Positions 42,531 through 52,214 are shown, numbered from the stretch's first letter. The stretch is DNA of 64,000 bases from Catellatospora methionotrophica (GCF_011297335.1 NZ_JAAOTJ010000003.1:186001-250000); one strand, 5' to 3'. Made by a program: numbers and translations. Notes: generated by a model from the letters alone, not told the origin.

Positions 42531-45131
42531 GTGGCGGATCTGTCACCGGGCGCGATCACACGCAGGGCACGGACCAAGGGTGGCATAGTCACCATCGTCA
42601 CGGTGCTGGCGATGCTGGCGGCCATGGGCCTGACCTGGTTCGGGCTCAGCGCCAACGACCAGGTGTCGGCCGGCTACGACAGCAGCTCCTGGCTGTGGAG
42701 CCTCACCCGCGGTGAGCTCGCCCGCGTCAACGGCCTGACCGGCAAGGTGGACACCCGCACCCAGGCCCTGGTCGTCTCGCAGGGCCACTACGTACAGGTC
42801 AGCCAGTCCGACCGCTATCTGATCGTGCGTGACCAGAACACCGGGCGCATCAGCGCGCTCGACCCGGCGACGCTGCAGATCACCGCGTCGCAGGAGTCGC
42901 AGGCGGGCCTTGGCGTGCAGGTGGCGCTGCACAACCAGGCCGCGTTCGTCATCGACCCCGTGCAGGGCGTGGTCCGCCAGCTCGACCCGGCGACGCTGCA
43001 GCCGATCGGCGAGCCGCTGCGCTACCCGCCGGGCATCACCGGCGGCCACTTCGACGGCACCGGCCGGCTCTGGGTGGCCGTGCCCAGCCAGGGCACCGTT
43101 TCGGCGATCACCCCCGCGCCGCTGTCACCGCCGTCGGGCGGCACCGGCGGCAGCGGGCCGTCGCTGACCCGCACCGAGCCGGTCGCCGAGGCGTTCCACG
43201 ACCTGGCCCTGTCGGCACTGGACGACGGTGTCGCGGTGCTGGACCAGACCAACGGCTCGCTGACCCTGCTGCGCGGCGACGACCTGAAGAAGGTCGAGAT
43301 CACCGGCGCGGCGGGCGGCGAGCTGCCGGACCGTACGACGGGCAAGGACCTCGCGGTGACGGTCGTCGACGGCCGCAAGGTGTATGTCATCTCCGGCGAC
43401 CAGGTGCACGAGTTCACGGTGCCCGGCGCGGGCGGCACGCTGCGCCCGGCGGTGGCCTGGGCGGGCCTGTTCTACGTGGCCGACGACGCCTCGGGCAAGG
43501 TCTACGCGATCGACCGCGAGGGCAAGCTGGTCAACACGATCGAGGCGGGCAAGCCCGGTGGGCGGCTCGACCTGGAGGTGCGCGAGAACCAGCTGTTCAT
43601 CAACGCGCCGGGCTCCTCGACGGCACGGGTCGTCAACGACAAGCACCAGGTCAGGGTCGTCGACAAGTTCAACGACGATGTGCTCGGCGGCGACCCGCCG
43701 CCGGTGGCGCCGCCGCCGGACCCCAAGCCGCAGCCGGGCAAGCCGGGTGCGCCGCGCAACGTCACCGCAGCGGCGGGCGACTCGCAGGTGCGGCTGAGCT
43801 GGGGCAGGGCCGCCGAGAACCTGTCGAGGATCACCAAGTACGTGGTCGAGGGCGACGGGCGGACCTGGACGGTCGGCGCGCGCAACCGCTCGCTGGTGAT
43901 CGACAAGCTGACCAACGGCAAGACGTACACGTTCACGGTGTACGCGGTCAACGGCAAGGGCAGCGGCCCGACGCGTAAGAGCAATCCGGTGATGCCGACC
44001 GGTGACGTGCCTGATCCGCCGACCAACGTCAAGGCCGTCGAGAAGCCCGACGGCACCGTCGAGGTGACCTGGACCGCGGCCAACGGCCAGGGCCGCAAGA
44101 TCACGCGGTACGAGGTCACGGCGGTCACCGCGGGCAGCGGCGCGCTGATCGGCACCACCAACGGCACGGCGAAGCTGGTGATCAAGGACGGCGAGCTGGA
44201 GTACGGCACGCAGTACGCGTTCACGGTCGTCGCGGTCAACGACAAGGGCGCGGGTTCGGAGGTGTCGCAGCCGTCGGGCTCGGTGGTGCCGTTCACCAAG
44301 CCCGAGCAGGTGCGCAGCCTGTCGGCGGCGACCGTCGGCACCGACAAGGGCACCATCCGGGTGGCCTGGCAGACCCCCGCCGACAACGGCCGCCAGATCA
44401 CCGGCTACAAGGTGACCGCGGGCGGCAAGACGCAGACGGTGACCGCCACGAACGCGACCCTGGACGGGTTCGGCGACGGCGAGATCGTGTCGGTCGACGT
44501 GGCGGCGGTCAACGAGGCCGGGACCGGTCCGAAGGACACCACCAGCGCGAAGACGATCGCCGACGCGGCGGTGTCGAACGTGTCGGCCGCCGGGGCGACG
44601 TACAAGGGCTTCACGGTGAAGTTCGCCTACGACGACGGCGGTGGCACCGCGACCTGCACGGTCACCATCAACGGCGCGGCGCGCGCGGTCGGCTGCAACA
44701 CCGGCGCGGGCGGCTACGCGGTCAACGAGGTCGCGACCGACAGCGCGTTCACCATCACGGTGTCGGTGAGGAACGCCACCGGCGCGACCGCGACCTCGGG
44801 TGCGGTGACGGTACGCACGAAGCGGCTCAACGGCACGATCCGTTGCGTGGGCTGCTCGAACGGCATCGGCATCTACAGCAACTCCCGCCAGCAGGCCAAC
44901 GAGGCCGTCGGTGACGCCCAGAGCGGCGACACCTTCAAGGCGTTCTGCTGGAAGCAGGGCACGGCGGGCAACCAGAGCGGCGACGCCGAACTGTTCGCCG
45001 CCGGGGAGAACAGCAACAAGCGCAGCGACAAGTGGATCCAGATCACCTACCGCGGCAACCAGCGTTACGTCCCCTTCATCTGGCTCAACCTCGACGACGG
45101 CGACGACTACAACGACGTGCCGCAGTGCTGA
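42531..45131 (+). CDS. Membrane-anchored propeller and fibronectin type III surface protein
   Basis: 866 residues from GTG 42531, chosen for GGGGAGGGG 6 bases upstream. One transmembrane helix at about 20-40; then a propeller-like region to about 380 (SALDPATLQ, RQLDPATLQ, YAIDREGKL). A Pro-rich hinge is followed by three clear FN3 domains from about 403, 493 and 590 (PGAPRNVTAAAG, PDPPTNVKAVEK, PEQVRSLSAATV), a fourth related domain near 680, and a Cys-containing C-terminal domain (RCVGCSNG...CWKQG). This protein heads the actinobacterial FN3-MoxR-DUF58-transglutaminase cluster. A hairpin separates it from moxR, so the downstream genes may be less expressed. Confidence 0.85.
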   Translation: MADLSPGAITRRARTKGGIVTIVTVLAMLAAMGLTWFGLSANDQVSAGYDSSSWLWSLTRGELARVNGLTGKVDTRTQALVVSQGHYVQVSQSDRYLIVRDQNTGRISALDPATLQITASQESQAGLGVQVALHNQAAFVIDPVQGVVRQLDPATLQPIGEPLRYPPGITGGHFDGTGRLWVAVPSQGTVSAITPAPLSPPSGGTGGSGPSLTRTEPVAEAFHDLALSALDDGVAVLDQTNGSLTLLRGDDLKKVEITGAAGGELPDRTTGKDLAVTVVDGRKVYVISGDQVHEFTVPGAGGTLRPAVAWAGLFYVADDASGKVYAIDREGKLVNTIEAGKPGGRLDLEVRENQLFINAPGSSTARVVNDKHQVRVVDKFNDDVLGGDPPPVAPPPDPKPQPGKPGAPRNVTAAAGDSQVRLSWGRAAENLSRITKYVVEGDGRTWTVGARNRSLVIDKLTNGKTYTFTVYAVNGKGSGPTRKSNPVMPTGDVPDPPTNVKAVEKPDGTVEVTWTAANGQGRKITRYEVTAVTAGSGALIGTTNGTAKLVIKDGELEYGTQYAFTVVAVNDKGAGSEVSQPSGSVVPFTKPEQVRSLSAATVGTDKGTIRVAWQTPADNGRQITGYKVTAGGKTQTVTATNATLDGFGDGEIVSVDVAAVNEAGTGPKDTTSAKTIADAAVSNVSAAGATYKGFTVKFAYDDGGGTATCTVTINGAARAVGCNTGAGGYAVNEVATDSAFTITVSVRNATGATATSGAVTVRTKRLNGTIRCVGCSNGIGIYSNSRQQANEAVGDAQSGDTFKAFCWKQGTAGNQSGDAELFAAGENSNKRSDKWIQITYRGNQRYVPFIWLNLDDGDDYNDVPQC

Positions 45132-45141
45132 TCCGCTGATC

Positions 45142-45180
45142 TTCCCCGGCACGGACCCGCGAGGTGTTCGTGCCGGGGAA
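45142..45180. terminator. Hairpin between FN3 gene and moxR-like gene
   Basis: A 12-base stem TTCCCCGGCACG with exact complement and 15-base loop is followed by a T-rich TCTCTGTCTCTT tail, a fair intrinsic terminator or attenuator. Confidence 0.6.
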
Positions 45181-45226
45181 TCTCTGTCTCTTAGCCCCTT
45201 CCCAGCACAAAGGACATACCTTCGCC

Positions 45227-46246
45227 ATGAACCAGCCCCTCCCACCGCTGTCCGCCGGTCAGGTCCGCGCGTTCGCCGACCTGACCGGGAAACTGGCCGG
45301 CGCGATCTCGACCGTGGTGCTCGGCAAGCCGGAGGTGGTCCGGCTGGCGCTGGTCGCCATGTTCGCCCAGGGCCACGTGCTGCTGGAGGACGTGCCCGGC
45401 ACCGGCAAGACGACCCTGGCCCGCGCGATCGCGGCGTCGGTGCAGGGCGCGTGGCGGCGGATCCAGTTCACCCCGGACCTGCTGCCCTCAGACGTCAGCG
45501 GCGTGACCATCTTCAACCAGGCCAGCCGCGGGTTCGAGTTCCACCCCGGGCCGATCTTCGCCAACATCGTGATCGCCGACGAGATCAACCGGGCGTCGCC
45601 GAAGACGCAGTCGGCGCTGCTGGAGGTCATGGAGGAGCGCTACGTCACCGTCGACGGCGTACGCCACGCGGTGCCCCGGCCGTTCCTGGTCGTCGCGACA
45701 CAGAACCCGGTCGAGATGGACGGCACCTACCGGCTGCCCGAGGCGCAGCTCGACCGGTTCCTGATGAAACTGTCGGTCGGCTACCCCGACGAGGCCGTCG
45801 AGATCGAGGTGCTACGCGGGCACACGCTGCGCTCCCCCGACGCGATCACCCCGGTCACCGACACCAAGACGATCGGCGAGGCCGTCGCGCTGGCGCACCG
45901 GGTGCACATCGCCGACCCGCTGTACGCGTACGCGGTGCGCCTGGCCGTGGCGACCCGCGAGCACAAGCACGTGCGCGTCGGGGTCAGCCCCCGTGGCGTG
46001 ATCGCGCTGACCCGCGCCGCGAGCGCGTACGCGCTGACCGAGGGCCGCGGCTACGTGCTGCCCGAGGACATGAAGGTGCTGATCGAGCCGGTGTTCGCGC
46101 ACCGGGTGCTGCTGACCCCCGACGCGCAGCTGCGCGGGGTCACCGCGACCGAGGTGCTGCGCGACGCGGTCGAGGCCGTGCCGGTGCCGCTGCCCGGCCA
46201 GGAGTCCCCGACCGGCGAACCGGCCCCGGCGCGGCACGCCGGATGA
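45227..46246 (+). CDS. MoxR-family AAA+ ATPase
   Basis: 339 residues. Walker A is EDVPGTGKTTLARAIA (about 58), Walker B is VIADEINRASPKTQSALLEVMEE (about 120), and sensor 1 is VVATQNPVEMDGTYRLPEAQLDRF, all standard MoxR. MoxR ATPases act as chaperones that activate metal-containing or surface complexes, generally with DUF58/VWA partners. ATG 45227 was chosen; no strong RBS is visible. The stop overlaps the DUF58 start in ATGA. Confidence 0.93.
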   Translation: MNQPLPPLSAGQVRAFADLTGKLAGAISTVVLGKPEVVRLALVAMFAQGHVLLEDVPGTGKTTLARAIAASVQGAWRRIQFTPDLLPSDVSGVTIFNQASRGFEFHPGPIFANIVIADEINRASPKTQSALLEVMEERYVTVDGVRHAVPRPFLVVATQNPVEMDGTYRLPEAQLDRFLMKLSVGYPDEAVEIEVLRGHTLRSPDAITPVTDTKTIGEAVALAHRVHIADPLYAYAVRLAVATREHKHVRVGVSPRGVIALTRAASAYALTEGRGYVLPEDMKVLIEPVFAHRVLLTPDAQLRGVTATEVLRDAVEAVPVPLPGQESPTGEPAPARHAG

Positions 46247-47424
46247 TCGTCACGCTGCGGGGGGTCGGCCTGACCGCCGGCGGTGTGGCGCTGCTGGCCA
46301 CCGGCTTCAGGTTCGGCTACCCCGAACTCGCGGTGCTCGGCGCGACCGCCGTCATAGCCCAGCTGCACGCCCTGGTCCACGCCGCGCTGCGGCCCCGGCT
46401 GTCAGTGACCCGGTCCGTCGAACCCGACCGGGTCTCGCGCGGCGAGGGCAGCACGGTGACGCTGACCGTACGCAACACCGGCCGCTTCGGCGCGGCGACG
46501 CTGGTCGCCCACGACCGGTGCGGCCGGGCCGGGCAGCCGGGCGCGACCGTGCCCGTGCCACTGCTGCGGCTGCGCCCCGGCACGGACACCGACGTGTCCT
46601 ACCCGGTGCCCACCGACCGGCGCGGCGTCGTCGACGTCGGCCCGTTGCAGGTCACTCGCCGTGACCCGCTGGGCCTGGTGTCGGTGTCGCGCAGCCACGG
46701 CGACACCGCCCGCATCTGGGTGTACCCGAAGAGCCACCTGATCCAGGCCGTGCCCGCGGGCATCTCCCGCAGCCTCGACGGCCGCCTCGACCGGGTCCCG
46801 CACGGCGCGATCACCTTCGACACCCTGCGCGAGTACGTCATCGGCGACGAGCTGCGCCACGTGCACTGGCGCACCAGCGCCAAGGTCGGCGAGCTGATGG
46901 TCCGCGAACACCTCGACACCAGCCTGCCGCAGCTGGTCGTGCTGCTCGACGACCGGGCCGGGTCCTGGGCCGACCGCGACGCGGCCGGGTCGGCGTCGTT
47001 CGAGAGCGCCTGCGAGGCGGCCGCGTCGATCGTGGCCGCCGCGACCCGCGAGGACCTGCCGGTGACGCTGCACCTGGTCAGCGGACCGGCGGCGGGCGGC
47101 GGCCGGATCCGCGGCGCGGCCCGCGGGCTGCTGGACCTGCTCGCCGAGGCCGAACCCGCGCCCGGCGGCGACGAACTGCTGGTCACCGCGACGAGCCGGC
47201 TGCGCCAGCACCGCCCCGGCGACACCCTGATCTACCTCACCGGCACCGCCGGGCTGGCCGACCTGGCGCTGGTGTCCGGGCTCAAGGGCCCATTCCCGGC
47301 GGTCGCCGTCGGGGTGCTCGGCCCGCGCCTGGCCGCCGAGCCGCAACCGGCCGGGGTGCTGCTGCTGCGCGCCGAGGACGGCGAGGACTTCGCCGCGGTA
47401 TGGGACGGGGTGGCCCGATGGTAG
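46243..47424 (+). CDS. DUF58-domain membrane protein
   Basis: 393 residues. Two hydrophobic helices at the N-terminus (about 8-45), a beta domain (about 50-150), and then the DUF58 core: DTLREYVIGDELRHVHWRTSAKVGELMVREH, the family signature, followed by QLVVLLDDR of a VWA-like fold. Partner of the MoxR ATPase by position (ATGA overlap) and family habit. It overlaps the next gene by 7 bases. Confidence 0.93.
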   Translation: MIVTLRGVGLTAGGVALLATGFRFGYPELAVLGATAVIAQLHALVHAALRPRLSVTRSVEPDRVSRGEGSTVTLTVRNTGRFGAATLVAHDRCGRAGQPGATVPVPLLRLRPGTDTDVSYPVPTDRRGVVDVGPLQVTRRDPLGLVSVSRSHGDTARIWVYPKSHLIQAVPAGISRSLDGRLDRVPHGAITFDTLREYVIGDELRHVHWRTSAKVGELMVREHLDTSLPQLVVLLDDRAGSWADRDAAGSASFESACEAAASIVAAATREDLPVTLHLVSGPAAGGGRIRGAARGLLDLLAEAEPAPGGDELLVTATSRLRQHRPGDTLIYLTGTAGLADLALVSGLKGPFPAVAVGVLGPRLAAEPQPAGVLLLRAEDGEDFAAVWDGVARW

Positions 47425-49670
47425 CCCGCGGCCTGCGCATCCTGCTGCCACCGGCGCTGATCACCGCGATGCTGGTGCTCTGCGGCCTGGTCGCCGACCG
47501 GATCTACAACGGCACCCTGTTCACCGTGCTCGTCGCGGGCGCGGCCGCCGGTTCCGTGACGGTCAGCCTCGCGCTGACGCGACTGCGGGCGTGGGTCGTC
47601 GCGCCGCTGTCGATGTTGGGACTGGCTGGTTACCTGGCCTTCGCGCTGAACCTGTCCGCAGGGCGCGCGGGCATCGCCGGGGACCTGCCGACGATCGCCA
47701 CCGACGCGCTGCGCGACGGCATCCCCCGGCTGCTGGCCGTGCTGGTGCCCGTCGAGCCGCAGCCCGACACGGTCGCGGTGCCGGTCATCGCGACCTGGCT
47801 GGCCGGGCTCATGGCGATGGAGCTGACCGTACGCACCCGACGCACGCTGATCGGGCTGACTCCGCCGGTGCTGCTGTTCGCCGGGGCACTGTGGCTGGTC
47901 GGGCCGGGCGCGCCGCGTACGCCCTGGCCGGCCTTGGGGTTCGCGGCGCTGGCCGTCGCGGCGCTGGCGTTCACCGGCCGGGTCCGCACCCCCGACACCG
48001 GTATCGACCCGGTCACCCGCCGGGCGCTGCGGCTGCGGGCCGCGCTCGCGGGCGGTATGGGGTTCGCGCTGATCCTGGCCCTGGTCGCCGGGGCCGCGCC
48101 GCCGGTCGCGCAGCAGGTCACCGCCGCGCCGTTCGACCCGCGCAGCCTCATCGACCCGCCCGACCTCGACGCCCTCGACGAGAACCCGCTGATCCGGCTG
48201 TCGGGCTGGGCGCTGCAGCCGCAGGAGAAGCTGCTCGACGCCGACGTCGCCGCCGACACCCGGATCCGGCTGGCGGTGCTGTCCGACTACGACGGCGTGA
48301 CCTGGAAGGTCGGCGCGACCTACCGCCCGGCCGGGCGCAGCCTGCCCCGCCCGCCCGGCGAGGTCGGCACCGGGCAGGTGACCCAGCGCATCACCGTCGC
48401 CGGGCTCACCGGCAAGCTCCTGCCCGCCGCCGCGACCCCCAGCCACGTCGACGGCGTACGCGTCGCCTACGACCAGTCCACCGGCACCATGCTGCGCCCG
48501 GAAGGGCTCAGCGCGGGCATGACCTACACCGTCACGTCACTGCACAGCGAACCCGACGTGAACCTGCTCCCGGTCGCTGACGTGCCCTCGGGTGCGGCGA
48601 TGGCCCGCTACGTCACGCTGGGCCCGAACGTGCCCGACAACCTCAGCCGCCTGGCGCAGAAACTCGGCGCGGACAACGGGGCGCCGTACCAGCGGGCGCT
48701 GGCCATCGAGCAGTTCCTCGCCGAGCACTACAAGCTCGACCCGCAGGCGCCCAGCGGGCACGCGTACCCGAACCTGAACTTCTTCCTGTTCGGACCGGCC
48801 AACACCGGCGCGGGCAAGGGCACCTCGGAACAGTTCGCGGCGTCGTTCGCGGTGCTGGCCCGGCTGCTGAACCTGCCCAGCCGGGTCGTCGTCGGGTTCA
48901 CCGCCCGCTCGGGCAACCATCCGATCACCGCGGGCGACGCGCTGGCCTGGCCCGAGGTCTACTTCACCGACCTGGGCTGGGTGCCGTTCCACCCGCTGCC
49001 CGAGCCGAACACCGAGACCAAGCCGCTGGAGGACGAGTTCAAGCCGCAGCCGGAGAACTCGCAGCCCCCGCCGTCGGAGGAGCCGATCCCGACGCTGGAG
49101 CCGACCGCGGAGGGGCCCAGCGCCGCGCCGTCGGCCGGTGGCCCGGCCGCCGGTGGTGTGAACGTGGCCCTGGTCGCCGGGGCGGGCGGTGGCGGGCTGA
49201 TCGTGCTGCTGCTGGCCGCGTTCATCGTGTTCGTGCTGGTGGCGCGCGGTGCGCTGCGGCGGCGGCGGCTCGATGAGGGCAGCCCGGACTCACGGATCGA
49301 AGGCGCGTGGCTGGAGGTCGGCGACGCGCTGCGGCTGGCCGGTCGCCGCGCCCCGGAACATCTGAGCGCCGCGGAGGTCGCCGCGCACGCAGCGCAGGCC
49401 GCCGCGCCGGTACGCGGCAAGCACGACGTGCGCCTGGCCGCGCCGACCCTGGACGAGCTGGCCGAGGCGGTCAACCAGACCGTGTTCGGGCCGGGCACCG
49501 CCGGCGACGAGCAAGCCGAGGCGGCCCGCACCCGGGCGGTGGCCTACATCGACGAGCTGAAAGCCCGCCGCTCCTGGTGGCGGCAGCTGCTGTGGACGCT
49601 GCACCCGGGCCCGCTGCGCTGGCGGCGCGGCGGACCGGGCAAGGCCGGGCAGGGCGCTCCCCGCCCATGA
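47418..49670 (+). CDS. TgpA-type membrane transglutaminase homologue, catalytic triad replaced
   Basis: 750 residues from ATG 47418, overlapping DUF58. Six N-terminal transmembrane helices, an extracytoplasmic domain, one more helix near 590, and a cytosolic tail, the TgpA/DUF3488-transglutaminase layout. In the transglutaminase core the alignment is clear: GTSEQFAASFAVLARLLNLPSRVVVGF, then DALAWPEVYF, then GWVPFHPLP. Canonical members have GxCxxFA, HAWxEVY and WxxxDP. Here Ser470 replaces the catalytic Cys, Leu509 the His, and His525 the Asp. The fold is intact but thiol chemistry looks impossible; a binding or scaffold role is inferred. Confidence 0.88.
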   Translation: MVARGLRILLPPALITAMLVLCGLVADRIYNGTLFTVLVAGAAAGSVTVSLALTRLRAWVVAPLSMLGLAGYLAFALNLSAGRAGIAGDLPTIATDALRDGIPRLLAVLVPVEPQPDTVAVPVIATWLAGLMAMELTVRTRRTLIGLTPPVLLFAGALWLVGPGAPRTPWPALGFAALAVAALAFTGRVRTPDTGIDPVTRRALRLRAALAGGMGFALILALVAGAAPPVAQQVTAAPFDPRSLIDPPDLDALDENPLIRLSGWALQPQEKLLDADVAADTRIRLAVLSDYDGVTWKVGATYRPAGRSLPRPPGEVGTGQVTQRITVAGLTGKLLPAAATPSHVDGVRVAYDQSTGTMLRPEGLSAGMTYTVTSLHSEPDVNLLPVADVPSGAAMARYVTLGPNVPDNLSRLAQKLGADNGAPYQRALAIEQFLAEHYKLDPQAPSGHAYPNLNFFLFGPANTGAGKGTSEQFAASFAVLARLLNLPSRVVVGFTARSGNHPITAGDALAWPEVYFTDLGWVPFHPLPEPNTETKPLEDEFKPQPENSQPPPSEEPIPTLEPTAEGPSAAPSAGGPAAGGVNVALVAGAGGGGLIVLLLAAFIVFVLVARGALRRRRLDEGSPDSRIEGAWLEVGDALRLAGRRAPEHLSAAEVAAHAAQAAAPVRGKHDVRLAAPTLDELAEAVNQTVFGPGTAGDEQAEAARTRAVAYIDELKARRSWWRQLLWTLHPGPLRWRRGGPGKAGQGAPRP

Positions 49671-49742
49671 CGGGCCACGCCACCTCACGTGTGCTGTCCG
49701 CGTCGGGCCGAACGCCCACCGCCCGACGGGGTCGCCAGGTTA

Positions 49743-50372
49743 CTAGCAGTCAGCGAGGTCGGTGCGGGAGAAGTCGCCGTATGGCGGAACCTGGACGCTG
49801 ACGCCGATGCCCGGACCGAGCGGGGTGTCCGGGTGGGCGCAGACAGTCTTGAGCGGAACGCTGGTGGTGACCGTCTGCACCGACTGGCCGCCGGTCCCGT
49901 TGACCGTGACGGTGCGGGTGATGTAGCCGGTTTCCACGCCGCCCTTCGGGTAGGTGAAATCGACCCGGATGCGTACCGGCCCCGTGCCGGTGACGGTCGC
50001 CGTGATGGTGGCGGTGTACAGGGAACCGTTTTTGGAGGACTGCAGCGACAGAGCCTTGATCTTCGCCGTGGGCTTGGGGCTCGACTTGACCGTCGGCGTC
50101 TTCGTCGGGCGGGGCGACGGCTTACCGGTCGGGCTCGGCGCGACGCTCGGAGTGGGGCTCAGCTCCGGGCTCGGTGAGGGCTCGCCAGTCGGGCTCGGGG
50201 CCACGTCGACCGCGGCGACGGCGACCGGGTCGGCGGCAGGACCGCCGGGTTTGGTTACGAGCCACACGACGTACCCGCCACCTGCGCCGGTGAGCATGAT
50301 CAGCATTGCCGCGACACCGATGAGTGCGTTGCGCAGGGCAGGCGCGATCGGCTTGCGGGCTGGGTCGGTCAT
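49743..50372 (-). CDS. Membrane-anchored protein with Pro/Ser/Thr stalk
   Basis: 209 residues. A basic start (RKPIAPALRN) is followed by a transmembrane helix (about 17-40, ALIGVAAMLIMLTGAGGGYVV) placing the rest outside. Then about 55 residues of PSPTGEPSPSP-type stalk, likely glycosylated or wall-spanning, and a 95-residue beta-rich domain (LYTATITATVTGTGPVRIRVDF) with two Cys near the end. No family assigned. Convergent with the transglutaminase gene. Confidence 0.75.
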   Translation of the reverse strand: MTDPARKPIAPALRNALIGVAAMLIMLTGAGGGYVVWLVTKPGGPAADPVAVAAVDVAPSPTGEPSPSPELSPTPSVAPSPTGKPSPRPTKTPTVKSSPKPTAKIKALSLQSSKNGSLYTATITATVTGTGPVRIRVDFTYPKGGVETGYITRTVTVNGTGGQSVQTVTTSVPLKTVCAHPDTPLGPGIGVSVQVPPYGDFSRTDLADC

Positions 50373-50474
50373 CGAGAACTCCCGGGGTACGGCGTCGTCG
50401 CCGAACCGTAGACGGATCGGCCACTCCCCACAAGATCAGCCGAACGGCCAGCGTCAGCCCCTGACGGGCATGAC

Positions 50475-50505
50475 GATGGCCCACCCCGTGACGAGGTGGG
50501 CCATC
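50475..50505. terminator. Terminator of the DUF4097/hydrolase operon
   Basis: GATGGCCCACC and its exact complement with a 9-base loop, 11 bases past the hydrolase stop. Confidence 0.6.
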
Positions 50506-50516
50506 AGTGATCGGCG

Positions 50517-51323
50517 TTATCCGAGTGCCGCGACCTCGCGGACGGCCGCGGCGATGGCCGGGGCGTCCTTGCGCAGGATCGCGCCGTGGTTGCTGGACAC
50601 CTTCGCGCTGATCCGGATGTTGGCGTTGCGGGCGGTCACCCCGTCCAGGCTGGTGCGGATGCGTTCCTGCTCGTCGCCCTTGCTGCCCATGGAGGTGCCC
50701 GACGCGACCACGTACCGGGTCGGCACGGTGATGGCGTCCAGCACCGGGCCGAGTTCGGCCTCGCGGGAGATCACGCCGATCTCGATGTTGCTCGTGGCCT
50801 GCTCGTCGGCGTTCATCCGCGGGACCAGGCCGGTCGGGCGCAGCAGCGGCATGAACCAGCCCATCCGCTTGAACATGGTGCGGATGCGCTGCTCCATGGC
50901 GTCGTCCAGCCAGTCGTACGGGAAGGCACCGTCGACCAGCACCGCGCCGATGGTGCGGGCCGGGTTGCGGCTGGCCCAGTGCGCGGCGGCGAACGCCCCG
51001 TACGACCAGCCCACCAGCAGTGCCCGGTCAACGCCCCGCGCCGCGAGCACGGCGTCGACGTCACGCAGCGCCGCTGCGAAGGAGTAGTCCGCCGAGCGCA
51101 GCGACTTGCGGCCGCGCGCCCGTTCGTCGTAGGTGATGTGCCGCCACCCTGGCCCCAGTTCGACGATGGTGCGCCGCCAGTAGCCCTGGGTGGCGAACTG
51201 CCCGTTGAGGTAGAGCAGGGGCACGCCGGGGCCGCCGGTGTCGGTGACGGCCAGGGCGGTGTCGTCGACCGGCACCATGCCGGTCCAGTGTGCGTCGTTG
51301 GCGGGGGTGCTGTTGCGGGTCAT
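50517..51323 (-). CDS. Alpha/beta hydrolase
   Basis: 268 residues. Nucleophile elbow LLVGWSYGAFAA (Ser about 107), oxyanion region YLNGQFATQGYWR, an Asp candidate near VPTRYVVASG, and the catalytic His in SSNHGAILRKDAP. The fold matches the broad AB-hydrolase family; substrate unknown. It lies 27 bases after the DUF4097 gene on the same strand and is presumably co-transcribed under the MarR-type regulator across the divergent promoter. Confidence 0.9.
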   Translation of the reverse strand: MTRNSTPANDAHWTGMVPVDDTALAVTDTGGPGVPLLYLNGQFATQGYWRRTIVELGPGWRHITYDERARGRKSLRSADYSFAAALRDVDAVLAARGVDRALLVGWSYGAFAAAHWASRNPARTIGAVLVDGAFPYDWLDDAMEQRIRTMFKRMGWFMPLLRPTGLVPRMNADEQATSNIEIGVISREAELGPVLDAITVPTRYVVASGTSMGSKGDEQERIRTSLDGVTARNANIRISAKVSSNHGAILRKDAPAIAAAVREVAALG

Positions 51324-51350
51324 CTGCTTCTCCTGGGGGCGTGGGGGTGG

Positions 51351-52016
51351 TCAGAGGCTGCGGGCGGCGATGTCGCCGTGGGTGGTGGTGGCGTGGATGA
51401 GCAGCGCGGCGTCGCCGTCGTTGCGCAGCACGTTGCTGATCCGGCCGTAGCCGGTGCCCGCGTCCATGGCGGCCGAGATACCGCTGGCGGCGCCGATCGA
51501 GATGTCACCGGACTGGGTGCGCAGCGTGACGGTGCCGCGTACGGCCTCGGCGATCCGGATGTCTCCCCGGGCGGTGCTGATGTCGGCGGGGCCGTTGAGC
51601 CGGCCGACCTCGACGTCGCCGTCGACCGCGGTCAGCCGCACGCTGCCCGCCTCGTCGAGCTTGATCTGCCGGTACGCGCCCTCGACGGCGACGTCGCCCA
51701 GGCGGCCGACGCCGCGCACCTCGGAGGCGGCGGACCTGGCCTCGACCCGTGAACCGGCGGGCAGCTGCACGGTGACCTCCACGGCACCCGACGGGCCGAA
51801 GAGCTGGTTCTTCGGCTCGGGAGTGTCGATGCGCAGCACACCGTCGGCGTACGCGATGGTGGTCTGCTCGGCGGTCTGCACGTCGCGGGTCTTGCCGGGG
51901 TTGGCCGGCCGGACCTCGACGGTCGTGTCGGCGCGGTCGGCGGCGATGAACTGGATGCGCCCGGCGACGACGTTCAGGACGGCGGCGATCGGGGCGGGGG
52001 TGGCGAACTTCTGCAT
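51351..52016 (-). CDS. DUF4097-family beta-helical protein
   Basis: 221 residues from ATG 52016, with GGAGA 5 bases upstream; 29 extra residues of open frame are not used. Regularly spaced short strands (VEVGRLNGPADISTARGDIRIAEAVRGTVTLRTQSGDISIG) give the repeating V.....GD..V pattern of DUF4097/adhesin-like beta-helices. No signal peptide is visible, as in many actinobacterial members. It is divergent from a MarR-type gene, a common actinomycete pairing; function unknown. Confidence 0.85.
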   Translation of the reverse strand: MQKFATPAPIAAVLNVVAGRIQFIAADRADTTVEVRPANPGKTRDVQTAEQTTIAYADGVLRIDTPEPKNQLFGPSGAVEVTVQLPAGSRVEARSAASEVRGVGRLGDVAVEGAYRQIKLDEAGSVRLTAVDGDVEVGRLNGPADISTARGDIRIAEAVRGTVTLRTQSGDISIGAASGISAAMDAGTGYGRISNVLRNDGDAALLIHATTTHGDIAARSL

Positions 52017-52162
52017 CGTGGTCTCCGATGTTCGATTCTCTGCTGTTTCTGACATGGGAAAAGCTACGTTGCTTTCCATATCTTGGCAACAGGTTCGTTG
52101 CACCGGAGTCGCATAACAGCACGTCAGTAGCCTGAAAGTGTTGCAACGGATCTGATTTCAAC

Positions 52163-52214
52163 GCAACGCTGATGCCACTCAGCGTTGCAATGAACTGGCA
52201 GTGAACGCTATAGT
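52163..52214 (+). promoter_or_regulatory. Autoregulatory promoter/operator of the MarR-type gene
   Basis: GCAACGCTGA-tgccac-TCAGCGTTGC (52163-52188) is a perfect 10-base inverted repeat. Its right arm overlaps a -35 TTGCAA (52185-52190), followed 18 bases later by -10 TATAGT (52209-52214). Further GTTGCAAC copies lie leftwards towards the divergent DUF4097 gene, so one regulator could control both directions. Confidence 0.65.
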
